Below are positions 34,645 through 45,583 of a stretch of DNA of 64,000 nt, one piece after another (position 1 is the first letter of the stretch; each line of letters begins with the position of its first letter). The position numbers were made by a program, and so were the translations under genes. A model generated the notes under the pieces. It was not told the DNA's origin, made no database searches, and saw only the letters and a program-made list of their open reading frames with translations. The DNA comes from Stomoxys calcitrans (lineage: Eukaryota; Arthropoda; Insecta; Diptera; Muscidae), in NCBI RefSeq assembly GCF_963082655.1, contig NC_081552.1:56732737-56796736 (forward strand), read 5' to 3'.

Positions 34645-37071
34645 TCTTATATATATAAATCAATTTGTGTTTGTTTGTAGGTTTGTTTGTATGTTTGTGT
34701 GTTCCTTATAGACTCAGAAACGGCTGAACTGATTTGATTTTCTTGAAATTTTCACAGATGGTGCATAATGATCCCGTGGTGAAAATAGGGTACTAAATTT
34801 TTTGATACCGAAGGGGGGGCGGACCCTCCCCTTATTCTAATTTTCAGAAACGCCAGATCTCGGAGATGTGTGGTGCGATTTAAGCGAAATTTGTGTGTTC
34901 ACATATAGTACCCTAAAAATAAAAATCTGGTATCCAAATTTCGGATGGGGTACCTAGGGGGGCCGCCCCACCCTAAAATCTACCAAACATATATTTAGAC
35001 CAATCACGACAATATGGGACTCAAGTGAAAGGTATTGAGGATAAGAAAACGTGTCTGATATCCAATTGTCGAATCAAGTGCTAGGGGGACCACCCAACCC
35101 CCAAAACACCCCTAAATCGGACATATTTACCGACCATGGAAATACGGGACTCAAATGAAAGGCATTTGCGAGTAAAATACGAATCTAATATCCAAATGTG
35201 GGACCACATTTCTGGGGGTCCACCCCTTCCGCAAAACACTCCCCAAACAGGACTCATTTACTTACCATGGCAATATGGGGCTTAAATAAAAGGTATTTGA
35301 GTGTAGAATGAGAATCTGATATCCAAATATGAGACCAAGTGTTTGGGGGCCGCCTCTCCCCAAAAACCTCCCCCAAAGGGGACATATTTACGACCATAGC
35401 CACATGGGGCTCAAATGAAAGGTCTTTGAGAGTAAAGCACAAATCTGATATCAATATTCGGGAAAAGTGTCTATGGGGCCACCCCACCTCCACAACATCA
35501 CCCAAACCCCAAAACACTCCTAAATCGGACATATTTACCGATCATGGCAATATGGGACTCAAATAAAAGATATTTGCGAGTAGAATACGAATCTGATATC
35601 CAAATGTGGGAACACGTTTCTGGGGGTTGGACCCCTTCCCAAAAACACCCCCCCAAACAGGATTTATTTACTGACCATAGGAATATGGGACTTAAATAAA
35701 AGGTATTTGAGTGTAGAATTTGAATCTGATATCCAAATATGGGACCAAGTGTTTGGGGGACTCGCCTCTCCCCATCCCCCAAAGGGGACAAATTTACGGC
35801 CATTGTCATATGGGGCTCAAATGAGAGGGTTTTTAGAGTGGAACGCGAATCCTATATATATTTTCAAGGCCAACTCACTGAGTGGCCGTCCATCCTCCAA
35901 AACACACCCCCTTAGCCGGTCTCGTTTGCCGACTATGAAAATATAAGGCTCAAGGACGGTTAAATGTATTTGGGAGTATACCACGTATCTGATATCAACA
36001 TTGGGGACCAACTGTCTATGGGACGTCCCACCACCATAACAACCCCCAAGTAGGACGTATTTGCTCACCAAGACAAATTGGGTTGTAAAGAGAGTGGAAC
36101 TAAATATTTATAGTTTTTGAGGCCAATAGCCCAAACCGGACATATTTGCTGACTTGCAAATAGGGGGTTAAAATGAGATTACAAAACGAATTTGATATCC
36201 AATTTTAAGGCTAATGGCAATATGGGGTTCAAATAAATGATATAGTTATATGAGAATAGAGCACGTTGCTGATATATTTTCCGGGCTTAGTGTTTGGGGG
36301 ACCATCCCAATCCCAAAAACACCCCTAAATCGGCCATATTTACCGACCATATCAATGTGGAGATCAAATGAAAGGTATTGGGGGGTAGAGCAAGAATTGA
36401 TACCCACTTTCGGGACCAATTTTTTGGGGGTCAACCCCTTTCCCAAAATACCCCACAAGCAGCAATTTTTTAGTGACCATCGCAAAATGGGGCTCAAATA
36501 AAGGTATTTGGGAGTAGAATACGAATTTGATATCCAAATGTAGGACCATGTATTTAGGGCATCACCCCTTCCCCAAAACACCACGCAAAGGGTAAAAATT
36601 TTTCGACCATGCCAATATGTGGTATTTAAGATTAGAAAACGATTTTGATAACCTATTTTGGGCCATGTGTTTGGGGGACGCCTCATCGTGTAAACCCCTC
36701 TAAACCAATGACAATATGGGGTTCAAATAAATGGTTTTTCAAAGAAGAGCACGATGCTAATATTTTTTCAGGGCCAAGTGCCTGGGGGACTACCTCAACC
36801 CCGAAAACATTTCTAAATCAGATATCATGAGAGTAGCGGGCTGAAATAAAGTATTTTAAGAATGGAGTACACCTTACATCCAAACTTAAATTCCTAGTTC
36901 AATAAAGATCGGATGGTCGGACAAAGGCATTTATATTGTTAAACAATTAGTCAAGCGATATACTATACTCTAAGCATGGTATTTCACTAAAAACTCTTTA
37001 ATTGTCGCAAACAAACTTTTGTTCCATAAAAGGTAAAAGAAGGCGCAAAGGAGCGGGCCCGGGTCAGCTAG
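34645..37071 (+). mobile_element. Helitron B, complete non-autonomous copy
   Basis: The 5' end is TCTTATATATATAAATC after A at 34644. The TTTG-rich leader (34661-34700) and TGTGTTCCTTATAGACTC follow. About 15 body repeats are present, then GGCGCAAAGGAGCGGGCC, CGGGTCAG and CTAG at 37068-37071, followed by T. It has the canonical A/T insertion and no coding capacity. The frames of 60-146 residues across it are repeats read in phase. Confidence 0.9.
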
Positions 37072-37116
37072 TAGGGTATACAAATCGCCTCACTCTATTT
37101 ATAATATCTCGAAACA
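37072..37116 (+). mobile_element. A-type head, second piece (split)
   Basis: TAGGGTATACAAATCGCC .. ATAATATCTCGAAACA corresponds to the head between the GGGTATAC and CTCGAAATA blocks. It ends at the deleted mariner. Confidence 0.65.
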
Positions 37117-38015
37117 CGAGGGATGCCTTTTATATTTTATGATAAGAGAACAAAAAAACAAATACTTATCATCGAAAATCGCGTTATTGTTTTTCAAAAT
37201 TTTCCCGCTTAAGATCTATAGAATTTTTCATGCGTATGAAGCAATTGTCGGAGCACTTTTACCACTCTGATTGAGGTATCTCCAAAAAAGGCATTCTGAA
37301 CACATCTATCGCTTCTTCAGGTGTCGAAAAACGTTGATCTCTCATTTTGTTTTTTATGTACGCAAATAAAATGAAGTCATTGGGTGCCAAATCGGGACTA
37401 AACAGCTCATCAAATCGATGTTTTGAGTGCTCAAAACTGCAGTTGTTTCGTATTTTGGAGCATTTCATTCGACCAATCGACACGAACCTGTTTTTGAGCG
37501 ATTGACAAAATGTGTGAAATACAACAAGAACAAATTTTTTACGGTCAAATGTTCAGGCAATATTGAATGTATGCGTATCTCACGATAGGTCAAAAGACGA
37601 TCTTGCAATATCAGTTGGAGCATGGCATTAATGGTTTTTGGAACAACAACTAATTTTGGACGACCTTCACGAAATTCGTCTTGGAGTGAACTACGACCTC
37701 GGTTGAAATCACCATACCATCGATCAACGCTGGTCCATCGCTTCATGTTGTTGAGTTAATTCATCGCTTCATGTTGTTGAGTTAATCCACGTCGAAAGTT
37801 GTAAAAAATAATCGCTCGAAAATTTTCACGATTTAATTCCATGTTTTGGGCGAGATGAATCTTTTAAGTTATTGTAAACAACACGAATAGCGCTCGTATG
37901 TCAAATCCTTATGAGAAGATGTAACCGCAAAAATTTCAAGCTTTACGATAGACCTGTCAGTTAACAAATTACACACAAGGGTTATCCAATACCGAAATAT
38001 AAAAGGCAACCCACG
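37117..38015 (-). mobile_element. mariner element with internal deletion
   Basis: The right ITR is CCTTTTATATTTCGG..GGCAACCCACG, read toward TA at 38016. The left ITR CGAGGGATGCCTTTTATAT starts at 37117, beside CA where TA is expected. The ITRs are inverted over about 20 bases with a few mismatches. It is a different mariner family from the one at 19097. It interrupts a family A head at its TA-rich core. Confidence 0.85.
37184..37842 (-). pseudogene. mariner transposase pseudogene
   Basis: The minus-strand start (MELNRENFRAIIFYNF, ATG at 37842) and the end (FEKQ, stop at 37184) are both recognisable. The middle reads GRSSLQDEFREGRPK, TYREI and SPDLAPNDF. The central catalytic region with the first two Asp residues is deleted. 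A 26-base tandem duplication (about 37736-37787) brings a stop near the N-terminus, and another stop follows QSEW. It cannot be active. Confidence 0.9.
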
Positions 38016-38530
38016 TATAAATTCTTGAACGTCATGACCTTTTTAGTTGATTTAGCCATTTCCGTCCGTCTGTCGATCTGTCCATCCGACTGTCGAAGGA
38101 GTAAAGCTAGGTGCTTCAAATCTTTCACAAATACTTCTTCTTGATTTAGGTCGGTTCAGATTGTAAATGGGCTAATCGGTCCATGTTTTGATATAGCTGC
38201 CATATAAACATATCTTGGGTATTGACTTCTTGATCTGCCAAATTGCAATTTTTATTCGATTTGTCTAAAGTATTGCACGTGGTGTTTTGGTAACAATTTG
38301 AACAATTGTGCCAAGCATGGTTTAATTCGGTTAATATACTGATATAGCTGCCATTTAAACCGATCTCCCGATTAGATTCCATGAGCTTCTACAGGGCGCA
38401 ATTCTTATCCGATTTCGCTGAAATTTTGCACATTTCGTCGAGCCACGACTGTCAACAACTGTGCCAAGTATAGTGTAAATCAGTCTATAACCTGATATGG
38501 GCCCCATATAAACCGATCCCCCGATAAACT
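38016..38530 (+). mobile_element. A-type element, core and array (after mariner)
   Basis: TATAAATTCTTGAACGTC and TTCCGTCCGTCTGTCG are the core and GTCY tract. GGAGTAAAGCTAGGTGC (A1-like) and about three units follow. The copy ends near 38530 at ACCGATCCCCCGATAAAC without a tail. With 34616-34644 and 37072-37116 this forms one element split twice. Confidence 0.75.
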
Positions 38531-38800
38531 GAAATCTGACACCGCTCACTATAAACCATCATATCATTGAAGACGTTGACAACTTCTCATATCTTATAAG
38601 CAAAATATCAAAGGACGGAGGATCAGAGGCAGACATGCGCATACGTATCAACAAGGCTAGAAGCGCTTTTCTTAAACTCAACAAAGTTTGGAGATGCAGT
38701 GACATCTCACATAATACAAACGTCTGGAAAGTGAAATCTATTTTATTGAATGGTTGTACAACTTGGAGCCTGACACAAACGACTACCCTTAAAGTCCGAG
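38531..38800 (+). pseudogene. non-LTR retrotransposon fragment (RT C-terminal region)
   Basis: Forward translation gives KISKDGGSEADMRIRINKAR, SAFLKLNKVWRCSDISHNT and KSILLNGCTTWSLTQTTT. This is the stretch after the polymerase active site found in many insect LINE reverse transcriptases (relatives read VLLYGCETW). Only about 85 codons survive, with at least one deletion after HNTN and a stop upstream. I do not assign a clade. After 38800 the frame runs into Helitron repeat. Confidence 0.82.
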
Positions 38801-39215
38801 TCCTGTTAAAGGGTGTGGTGGGTCGCCAGAGACTTGGTCCCGAATGTGAAAATCAATATCGTGCTCTACGCCAAAAACCTTTCATTTAAGATCCATACTG
38901 ACATGTTCGGTAAATATATCCGATTTGAGGGGTTTTTTGGGGATGGGGTAACCCACGAAACACTTTGACTTTCTACTCTCAAAAATCTTTAATTTGATTC
39001 TCATATTGTAGTGATTGGTCTATAAATCCACTTGGCAGCTTTTGGAGGTGGGCGGCCCCCCTAGACTGCCCACATCAGATTCTGATATCAAATTTTTGAT
39101 TGTAGGTTAATGTAAGTGTGCCAACAAAATGTCGCTTAAATCGCCCTACCCTTCTCCGAGACCTGGTGTTTTTGAAAATTATTGTTAAGGCCCGTCTTAG
39201 AGTGGGAAAGTTAAA
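38801..39215 (-). mobile_element. Helitron B-like fragment (reverse)
   Basis: GGTCGCCAGAGACTTGGTCCC, CCTTTCATTTAAGATCC and GGGGATGGGGTAACCC are body repeats in reverse, followed by 5'-side text (CTCCGAGACCTGGTGTTTTTG). Neither terminus is intact. Confidence 0.6.
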
Positions 39216-39318
39216 AAACAACAAAAAGCGTGCTAAGTTCGGCCGGGCCGAATCATGGATCGCATTTGTCGAGTTCTTTTCGCGGCATATCCTTTAAGGC
39301 AAAGATATAACAAATGGA
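39216..39318 (-). mobile_element. A1 tail fragment (reverse)
   Basis: CGTGCTAAGTTCGGCCGG, GCCGAATCATGGATCGC and TTTCGCGGCATATCC are a reverse A1 tail only about 90 bases long, lying next to the complete A1 that follows in the same orientation. Confidence 0.7.
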
Positions 39319-40676
39319 AACAAGTAAAAGCGTGCTAAGTTCGGCCGGGCCGTATTATATATACCCTCCACAATGGATCGCATTTGTCGAGTTCTTTTCC
39401 CGGTATCTCTTCTTAGGCAAAAAAAAGGATATAAGAAAAGATTTGCTTTGCTATTAGAGCGATATCAAGATATGGTCCGGTTTAGACCACAATTAAATTA
39501 TATGTTGGAGACCTGTGTAAAATGTCAGCCAATTCGAATAAGAATTGCGCCCTTTGTGGGCTCAAGAAGTAAAAGAGATAAATCGATTTATATGGGAGCT
39601 GTATCGGCCTATAGACCAATTCAGACCATAATAAACACATATGCTAATGGTCATGAGAGAATCCGTCGTACAAAATTTCATTCCAATCGGATAATAATTG
39701 CGACATCTAGAGGCTCAAGTAGTCAAGATCCCAGATCGGTTTATATGGCAGCTATATCAGGTTATGAACCGACTTGTACTTTATTTGACATAGTTGTTGA
39801 AAGTAACAATAAAAACATCTTGCGAAATTTCAGCCAAATCGGATAGAAATTGAGCCCTCTAGAAGCTCAAGAAGTCAAGTCCCCAGATCTGTTTATATGA
39901 CAGCTATATTAGCTATATCAGGTTATGAACCGATTTGAACCATATTTGGCACAGTTGTTAGATATCATAACAAAATACTACGTGCCAAAATTCATTCAAA
40001 TTGGATAAGAATTGCGCACTCTAGAGGCTCAAGAAGTCAAGACCCAAGATCGGTTTATATGGCAGCTATATCAGGTTATAAACCGATTTGAACCATACTT
40101 GGCACAGTTGTTGGATATCATAACAAAACACGTCGTGCAAAATTTCATTCCAATCGGATAAGAATTGCGCACTCTAGAGGCTCAAGAAGTCAAGACCCAA
40201 GATCGGTTTATATGGTAGTTATATCAGGTTATGAACCGATTTGAACCATGCTTGGCACAGTTGTTGGATATCATAATAAAACACGTCGTACAAAATTTCA
40301 TTCCAATCGGATAAGAATTGCGCTATCTAGAGGCTCAAGAAATCAAGACCTAAGATCGGTTTATATGGCAGCTATATCAAAACATGGACCGATATGGCCC
40401 ATTTACAATACCAACCGACCTACACTAATAAGAAGTATTTGTGCAAAATTTCAAGCGGCTAGCTTTACTCCTTCGGAAGTTAGCGTGCTTTCGACAGACA
40501 GACGGACGGACGGACGGACGGGCGGACGGACAGACGGACGGACATGGCTAGATCGACATAAAATTTCACGGCGATCAAGAATATGTATACTTTATGGGGT
40601 CTCAGACGAATATTTCGAGTAGTTACAATCAGAATGACGAAATTAGTATACCCCCCATCTTATGGTGGAGGGTATA
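39319..40676 (-). mobile_element. A1 Helentron-like element (complete, reverse)
   Basis: The tail is on the left (AACAAGTAAAAGCGTGC, TTCGGCCGGGCC). Seven or so units, a (GACGGACG)n tract at 40497-40543, the core and the head ending at 40676 (TATACCCTCCACCATAAG in reverse) follow. The 157- and 124-residue frames (39373-39846 and 40248-40622) are array reading frames with no domain; the RTDGRTDG stretch is the translated GTCY tract. Confidence 0.88.
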
Positions 40677-41293
40677 AAAATAACTATGACATTAGAGCTA
40701 GAATATCAAGGTATCGTCCGATTCGGACCACAACCATTGGAGACCATAGTAGAAGTCATTGTGTAAGATTTTAGCCAATTCAAATAAAAATTGCGCCCAT
40801 TAGGGGCTCAAGAAGTAAAATAGGCAGATCGGTTTATATGGCAGCTGTATCAGACTATAAACCGTATGTTATGACCTTTAACATACGGTATATAGTCTGA
40901 TACAGAAGGCGTTATACAAAATTTCAGCCAAATCTGAAAAAAATTGCGACCTCTATAGGCGCCAGAGTCTAGATCACAGATCGGTTTATATGGCGGCAAA
41001 ATCAGCTTATGGACCAATTAAAACATAGTTATTGGAAGTCATAACAATACACTTCTTGCAAACTTTCAGCGAAATCGGATAAGAATTCCGCCCTCTAGTA
41101 GCTAAATAAGTCAAGATTGAAAGGTTTATATGGCAGCTATATCATGTTATGGACCGAATTAAACCATAGTTAGGACAGATATTGGATGTCACAACAAACA
41201 ACTTCGTGCTAAATTTCAGCCAAATCGGATGAGAATTGCGCCCTCTAATGGCACAAGAGGAAGAATTGAAGATCGGTATATAGCTATGTTATA
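40677..41293 (-). mobile_element. A1 array without head or tail (reverse)
   Basis: Four or so diverged units (CCAATTCAAATAAAAATTGC, GGCAGCTATATCATG). A local inverted repeat around 40868-40905 (ACCTTTAACATACGG / GTATATAGTCTGATAC) suggests rearrangement. Confidence 0.6.
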
Positions 41294-42999
41294 CAATATA
41301 TAAAAATCAATTTGTGTTTGTTTGTTTGTTTGTTTGTTTGTTTGTTTGTTTGTTTGTTTGTTTGTTTGTTTGTTTGTTTGTTTGTTTGTTTGTTTGTTTG
41401 TTTGTTTGTTTGTTTGTTTGTTTGTTTGTTTGTTTGTTTGTTTGTTTGTTTGTTTGTTTGTTTGTTTGTTTGTTTGTTTGTTTGTTTGTTTGTTTGTTTG
41501 TTTGTTTGTTTGTTTGTTTGTTTGTTTGTTTGTTTGTTTGTTTGTTTGTTTGTTTGTTTGTTTGTTTGTTTGTTTGTTTGTTTGTTTGTTTGTTTGTTTG
41601 TTTGTTTGTTTGTTTGTTTGTTTGTTTGTTTGTTTGTTTGTTTGTTTGTTTGTTTGTTTGTTTGTTTGTTTGTTTGTTTGTTTGTTTGTTTGTTTGTTTG
41701 TTTGTTTGTTTGTTTGTTTGTTTGTTTGTTTGTTTGTTTGTTTGTTTGTTTGTTTGTTTGTTTGTTTGTTTGTTTGTTTGTTTGTTTGTTTGTTTGTTTG
41801 TTTGTTTGTTTGTTTGTTTGTTTGTTTGTTTGTTTGTTTGTTTGTTTGTTTGTTTGTTTGTTTGTTTGTTTGTTTGTTTGTTTGTTTGTTTGTTTGTTTG
41901 TTTGTTTGTTTGTTTGTTTGTTTGTTTGTTTGTTTGTTTGTTTGTTTGTTTGTTTGTTTGTTTGTTTGTTTGTTTGTTTGTTTGTTTGTTTGTTTGTTTG
42001 TTTGTTTGTTTGTTTGTTTGTTTGTTTGTTTGTTTGTTTGTTTGTTTGTTTGTTTGTTTGTTTGTTTGTTTGTTTGTTTGTTTGTTTGTTTGTTTGTTTG
42101 TTTGTTTGTTTGTTTGTTTGTTTGTTTGTTTGTTTGTTTGTTTGTTTGTTTGTTTGTTTGTTTGTTTGTTTGTTTGTTTGTTTGTTTGTTTGTTTGTTTG
42201 TTTGTTTGTTTGTTTGTTTGTTTGTTTGTTTGTTTGTTTGTTTGTTTGTTTGTTTGTTTGTTTGTTTGTTTGTTTGTTTGTTTGTTTGTTTGTTTGTTTG
42301 TTTGTTTGTTTGTTTGTTTGTTTGTTTGTTTGTTTGTTTGTTTGTTTGTTTGTTTGTTTGTTTGTTTGTTTGTTTGTTTGTTTGTTTGTTTGTTTGTTTG
42401 CTTTTTTTTGTTGGTTTGTTTGTTTGATTTGATTTGTTTGTTTGATTTGTTTGTTTGTTTGTTTGTTTGTTTGTTTGTTTGTTTGTTTGTTTGTTTGTTT
42501 GTTTGTTTGTTTGTTTGTTTGTTTGTTTGTTTGTTTGTTTGTTTGTTTGTTTGTTTGTTTGTTTGTTTGTTTGTTTGTTTGTTTGTTTGTTTGTTTGTTT
42601 GTTTGTTTGTTTGTTTGTTTGTTTGTTTGTTTGTTTGTTTGTTTGTTTGTTTGTTTGTTTGTTTGTTTGTTTGTTTGTTTGTTTGTTTGTTTGTTTGTTT
42701 GTTTGTTTGTTTGTTTGTTTGTTTGTTTGTTTGTTTGTTTGTTTGTTTGTTTGTTTGTTTGTTTGTTTGTTTGTTTGTTTGTTTGTTTGTTTGTTTGTTT
42801 GTTTGTTTGTTTGTTTGTTTGTTTGTTTGTTTGTTTGTTTGTTTGTTTGTTTGTTTGTTTGTTTTTCTTTGTTTGTTTGTTTAATTTTTTGTTTGTTTCT
42901 GTGTTCCTTATAGACTCAGAAACGGCTGAACCGATTTTCTTGAAATTTTCATATATGGTACATAATGATCCCGTGGTGATAATAGAATACCACATTTTT
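41294..42999 (+). mobile_element. Helitron B 5' end with giant microsatellite
   Basis: TATATAAAAATCAATTTGTG is the Helitron B start. After the TTTG tract it resumes with CTGTGTTCCTTATAGACTC, GAAACGGCTGAACCGATTTTC and GATCCCGTGGTG, as at 5690 and 34705. It is cut at 42999 by an A1 head. Elsewhere the TTTG leader is only 12-40 bases. Confidence 0.85.
41314..42898. repeat. (TTTG)n microsatellite, about 1.58 kb
   Basis: Tract 1 (about 41314-42400) is near 270 uninterrupted TTTG units. A 47-base imperfect bridge (42401-42447, with TTTTTTTTGTTGG and GATTTGATTTG) follows. Tract 2 (about 42448-42862) has about 100 units, then a degenerate end to 42898. Because 4 is not divisible by 3, all three frames read LFVC-type polymers on + and TNKQ polymers on -. 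The 152- to 568-residue frames here are therefore not genes. Confidence 0.97.
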
Positions 43000-43854
43000 A
43001 TACCCTCCACCATAGAATGGGGGGTATACTAATTTCGTCATTCTGTTTGTAACTACTCGAAATATTCGTCTGAGACCCCTTAAAGTATATATATTCTTGA
43101 TCGTCGCGAAATTTGATGTCGATCTAGCCATGTCTGTCCGTCTGTCTGTCGAAAGCACGCTAACTTCCGAAAAAATAAAGCAAGCCGCTTGAAATTCTTC
43201 ACAAATACTTTTTATTAGTGTAGGTCGGTTGGTATTGTAAATGGGTCATATCGATCAATGTTTTGATATAGCTGCCATATAAACCGATCTTGGGTCTTGA
43301 TTTTTGAGCCTCTAAAGGGCCCAATTCTTATCCGATTTTAATGAATTTTGGCACGTAGTATTTTGTTATGATGTTCAACAACTTTGTTAAGTATGGTTCA
43401 AATCGGTTCATAACCTGATAAAGCTTCCATATAAATCGATCTGGGATCTTGACTTCTTGAGCCTCTAGAGGTCGCAATTATTATCCGTTTTGCCTGAAAT
43501 TTTGTACGACGGATCCTCTCATGACCATCAACATACGAGTTTATTATGGTCTGAATCGGTCTATAGCCCGATACAGCTCCCATATAAATCGATCTTTCTA
43601 TTTTACTTCTTGAGCCCCCAAAGGGCGCAATTCTTATTCGAATTGGCTGACATTTTACACAGGTCTCCAACATATAATTTAATTGTGGTCCAAACTGGAT
43701 CATATCTTGATATCGCTCTAATAGCAGAGCAAATCTTTTGTCATATCCTGTTTTGCCTAAGAAGAGATGCCGGGAAAAGAACTCGACGAATGCTATCCAT
43801 GGTGGAGGGTATATAAGATTCGGCCCGGCCGAACCTAGCACGCTTTTACTTGTT
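43000..43854 (+). mobile_element. A1 Helentron-like element (complete)
   Basis: The head ATACCCTCCACCATAGAATG, core, GTCTGTCCGTCTGTCTGTC and about four units are present. The tail has GGAGGGTATATAAG, hairpin TTCGGCCCGGCCGAA and CTAGCACGCTTTTACTTGTT. It sits inside or at the edge of the Helitron B at 41294. The frames at 43398-43841 (minus) and 43490-43816 (plus) are array shadows that recur at 39373, 49612, 56724 and 62673. Confidence 0.88.
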
Positions 43855-43864
43855 ATATATAAGA

Positions 43865-44232
43865 CTAGGTGAGCCCGACCCGCTCTGCTGCATCCGATTA
43901 TATTATGTTGGAGAGAAGTACTCTAAGTTTGAACATTTCTTCTTAATTGTAGTTGAAAATGTATTCCAATTTTCCTATGGATTTTTCTACACTCAAGTAC
44001 CTCTTATTTTAACCCCACATTGCAATGGTCAGTAAAAGTCCTTCTTGGGGTGTAGTAGACCCCCAGACACTTGGTGCCAATTGTGATAGTCAATTTCGTG
44101 CTCTATTCCCAAAACCCTTTCATTTAAGATCCATATTTCCATGATCGGTAAATATGTCCAATTTGAGGGGTTTAATAGTGGTGGGGTGACCCACGAAACA
44201 CTTAGTTTCGCAATTGGATATCAGATTCGTTT
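43865..44232 (-). mobile_element. Helitron B fragment (reverse)
   Basis: CTAGGTGAGCCCGACCCGC at 43865 is a reverse 3' end. Two body repeats follow up to an A2 head. The 61-residue frame here is not a gene. Confidence 0.65.
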
Positions 44233-44233
44233 T

Positions 44234-44331
44234 TATACCCACCACCGAAGGATGGGGGTATATTCATTTGGTCATTCCGTTTGCAACACATCGGAATATC
44301 CATTTTGTACTTTGTAGGGTCGGACAAAGTA
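44234..44331 (+). mobile_element. A2 head, interrupted
   Basis: TTTATACCCACCACCGAAGG, GTCATTCCGTTTGCAAC and GGGTCGGACAAAGTA are an A2 head. It stops in the TATATA core where the foldback element is inserted and resumes at 44937 (TTTGATCAGCGTAAAAATC). Confidence 0.8.
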
Positions 44332-44936
44332 TATAAAGGGTGATTTTTTTGAGGTTAGGATTTTCATGCATTAGTATTTGACAGATCACGTGGGATTTCA
44401 GACATGGTGTCAAAGAGAAAGATGCTCAGTATGCTTTGACATTTCATCATGATTAGACTTACTAACGAGCAACGCTTGCAAATCATTGAATTTTATTACC
44501 AAAATCAGTGTTCGGTTCGAAATGTGTTCATTCACCGTAACGTTGCGTCCAACAGCATCTTTGAAAAAATACGGTCCAATGATTCCACCAGCGTACAAAC
44601 CACACCAAACAGTGCATTTTTCGGGATGCATGTGCAGTTCTTGAACAGCTTCTGGTTGCTCTTCACTCCAAATGCGGAAATTTTGCTTATTTACGTAGCC
44701 ATTCAACCAGAAATGAGCCTCATCGCTGAACGGTGAATGAACACATTTCGAACCGAACACTGATTTTGGTAATAAAATTCAATGATTTGCAAGCGTTGCT
44801 CGTTAGTAAGTCTATTCATGATAAAATGTCAAAGCATACTGAGCATCTTTCTCTTTGACACCATGTCTGAAATCTCACGTGATCTGTCAAATACTAATGC
44901 ATGAAAATCCTAACCTCAAAAAAATCACCCTTTATA
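44332..44936. mobile_element. foldback Tc1/mariner derivative with 207-bp arms
   Basis: Arms 44332-44538 and 44730-44936 are inverted copies of equal length, starting TATAAAGGGTGATTTTTTTG; I count about three mismatches. Each arm carries the ITR, the 5' leader and the first transposase codons (RLTNEQRLQIIEFYYQN). The 191-base centre is a transposase fragment on the minus strand. The 5' end is thus present twice, and the 3' end is absent. It is inserted at TA in an A2 core. Confidence 0.92.
44539..44823 (-). pseudogene. Tc1/mariner-superfamily transposase fragment
   Basis: On the minus strand the right arm gives the N-terminus (RLTNEQRLQIIEFYYQNQ, start near 44820). The frame then jumps by deletion to SDEAHFWLNGYVNKQNFRIW, MHPEKCTVWCGLYAGGIIGP and FFKDAVGRNVTV, where the left arm begins. 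SDEAHFW holds the first catalytic Asp; the rest of the DDE/D triad and most of the DNA-binding part are missing. It is the same family as 16897-17353. Confidence 0.88.
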
Positions 44937-45481
44937 TATTTGATCAGCGTAAAAATCTAAGACGATCTAGACATGTCCGTCCGTCTGTCTGTTGAAATCA
45001 CGCTACAGCCTTAAAACATAGAGATATTGAGCTGAAGATCCAGATTTGGTTATAGCTGCCATATAGACCGATCCTCCGATTTAAGGTCTTAGGCCCATAA
45101 AAGCCACATTCATTATCCAAATTTCGGCGACATTGGACAAAAAATGCGCCTTTTATGGGCACAAAACCTTAAATCGAGGGATCGGTCTATATGGCAGCTA
45201 TATCCAAACCTGATCCGATCTGGGCCAAATTGACAAAGTATAGCGAAGGGCCTAACACAACTCACTATCCCAAATTTCAGCGAAATCGGATAATAAATGT
45301 TTATGGCCCTAAGACCCTCAATCGGAAGGTCGGTCTATATGGCACTATAACCAAATCTGGACCGATCTGGGCAAAATTAACGAAGGATGTCGAAGGGCCT
45401 AACACAACCCAATGTCTCAATTTTCAACGAAATCGGATAATGAATGTGGCTTTTATGGGCCTAAGACCCTAAATCGGAGAT
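44937..45481 (+). mobile_element. A2 element after the foldback, array partly inverted
   Basis: The A2 core and GTCCGTCCGTCTGTCTG tract continue, then CAGCCTTAAAACATAGAG and one forward unit. From about 45118 the units run in reverse (TTTCGGCGACATTGGAC, GGCAGCTATATCCAAACC). The switch marks an internal inversion or fusion of two copies. Confidence 0.7.
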
Positions 45482-45583
45482 TACGAATATGACGTTAAAT
45501 TTTGTGTCCAAGAACCTAGGTGGTGTTTTACCTCCAAAATCGTCTCCGTTTAATATGGCAATTTAATATGATTTAAAAACAAG
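45482..45583 (-). repeat. type C repeat, short inverted copy
   Basis: TGTGTCCAAGAACCTAGG, TGTTTTACCTCCAAAATCG and TTTAATATGGCAATTTAAT are the inverse of 46505-46612. The two face each other across the element at 45584-46505. Confidence 0.75.

Noticed and set aside
36246..36686. 146-residue and other frames across Helitron B copies
   Set aside because: They follow the body repeats of the Helitron and recur with the same peptide at each copy. No Rep, helicase or other domain is present.
38635..38889. 84-residue gene with a novel C-terminus
   Set aside because: The first part is a LINE reverse transcriptase scrap and the last third is translated Helitron repeat, so the frame is an accidental fusion.
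39373..39846. 157-residue frame with close relatives at 43398, 49612, 56724 and 62673
   Set aside because: The recurring peptide is the translated A1 tail-side array. It is frequently open on both strands and ends at different points in each copy. It tracks the repeat, not a conserved gene.
41307..43013. Very long open frames (152-568 residues) of (TNKQ)n or (LFVC)n
   Set aside because: They are translations of a TTTG tetranucleotide tract, open in several frames on both strands because the repeat has no stop codon. No domain or start signal.
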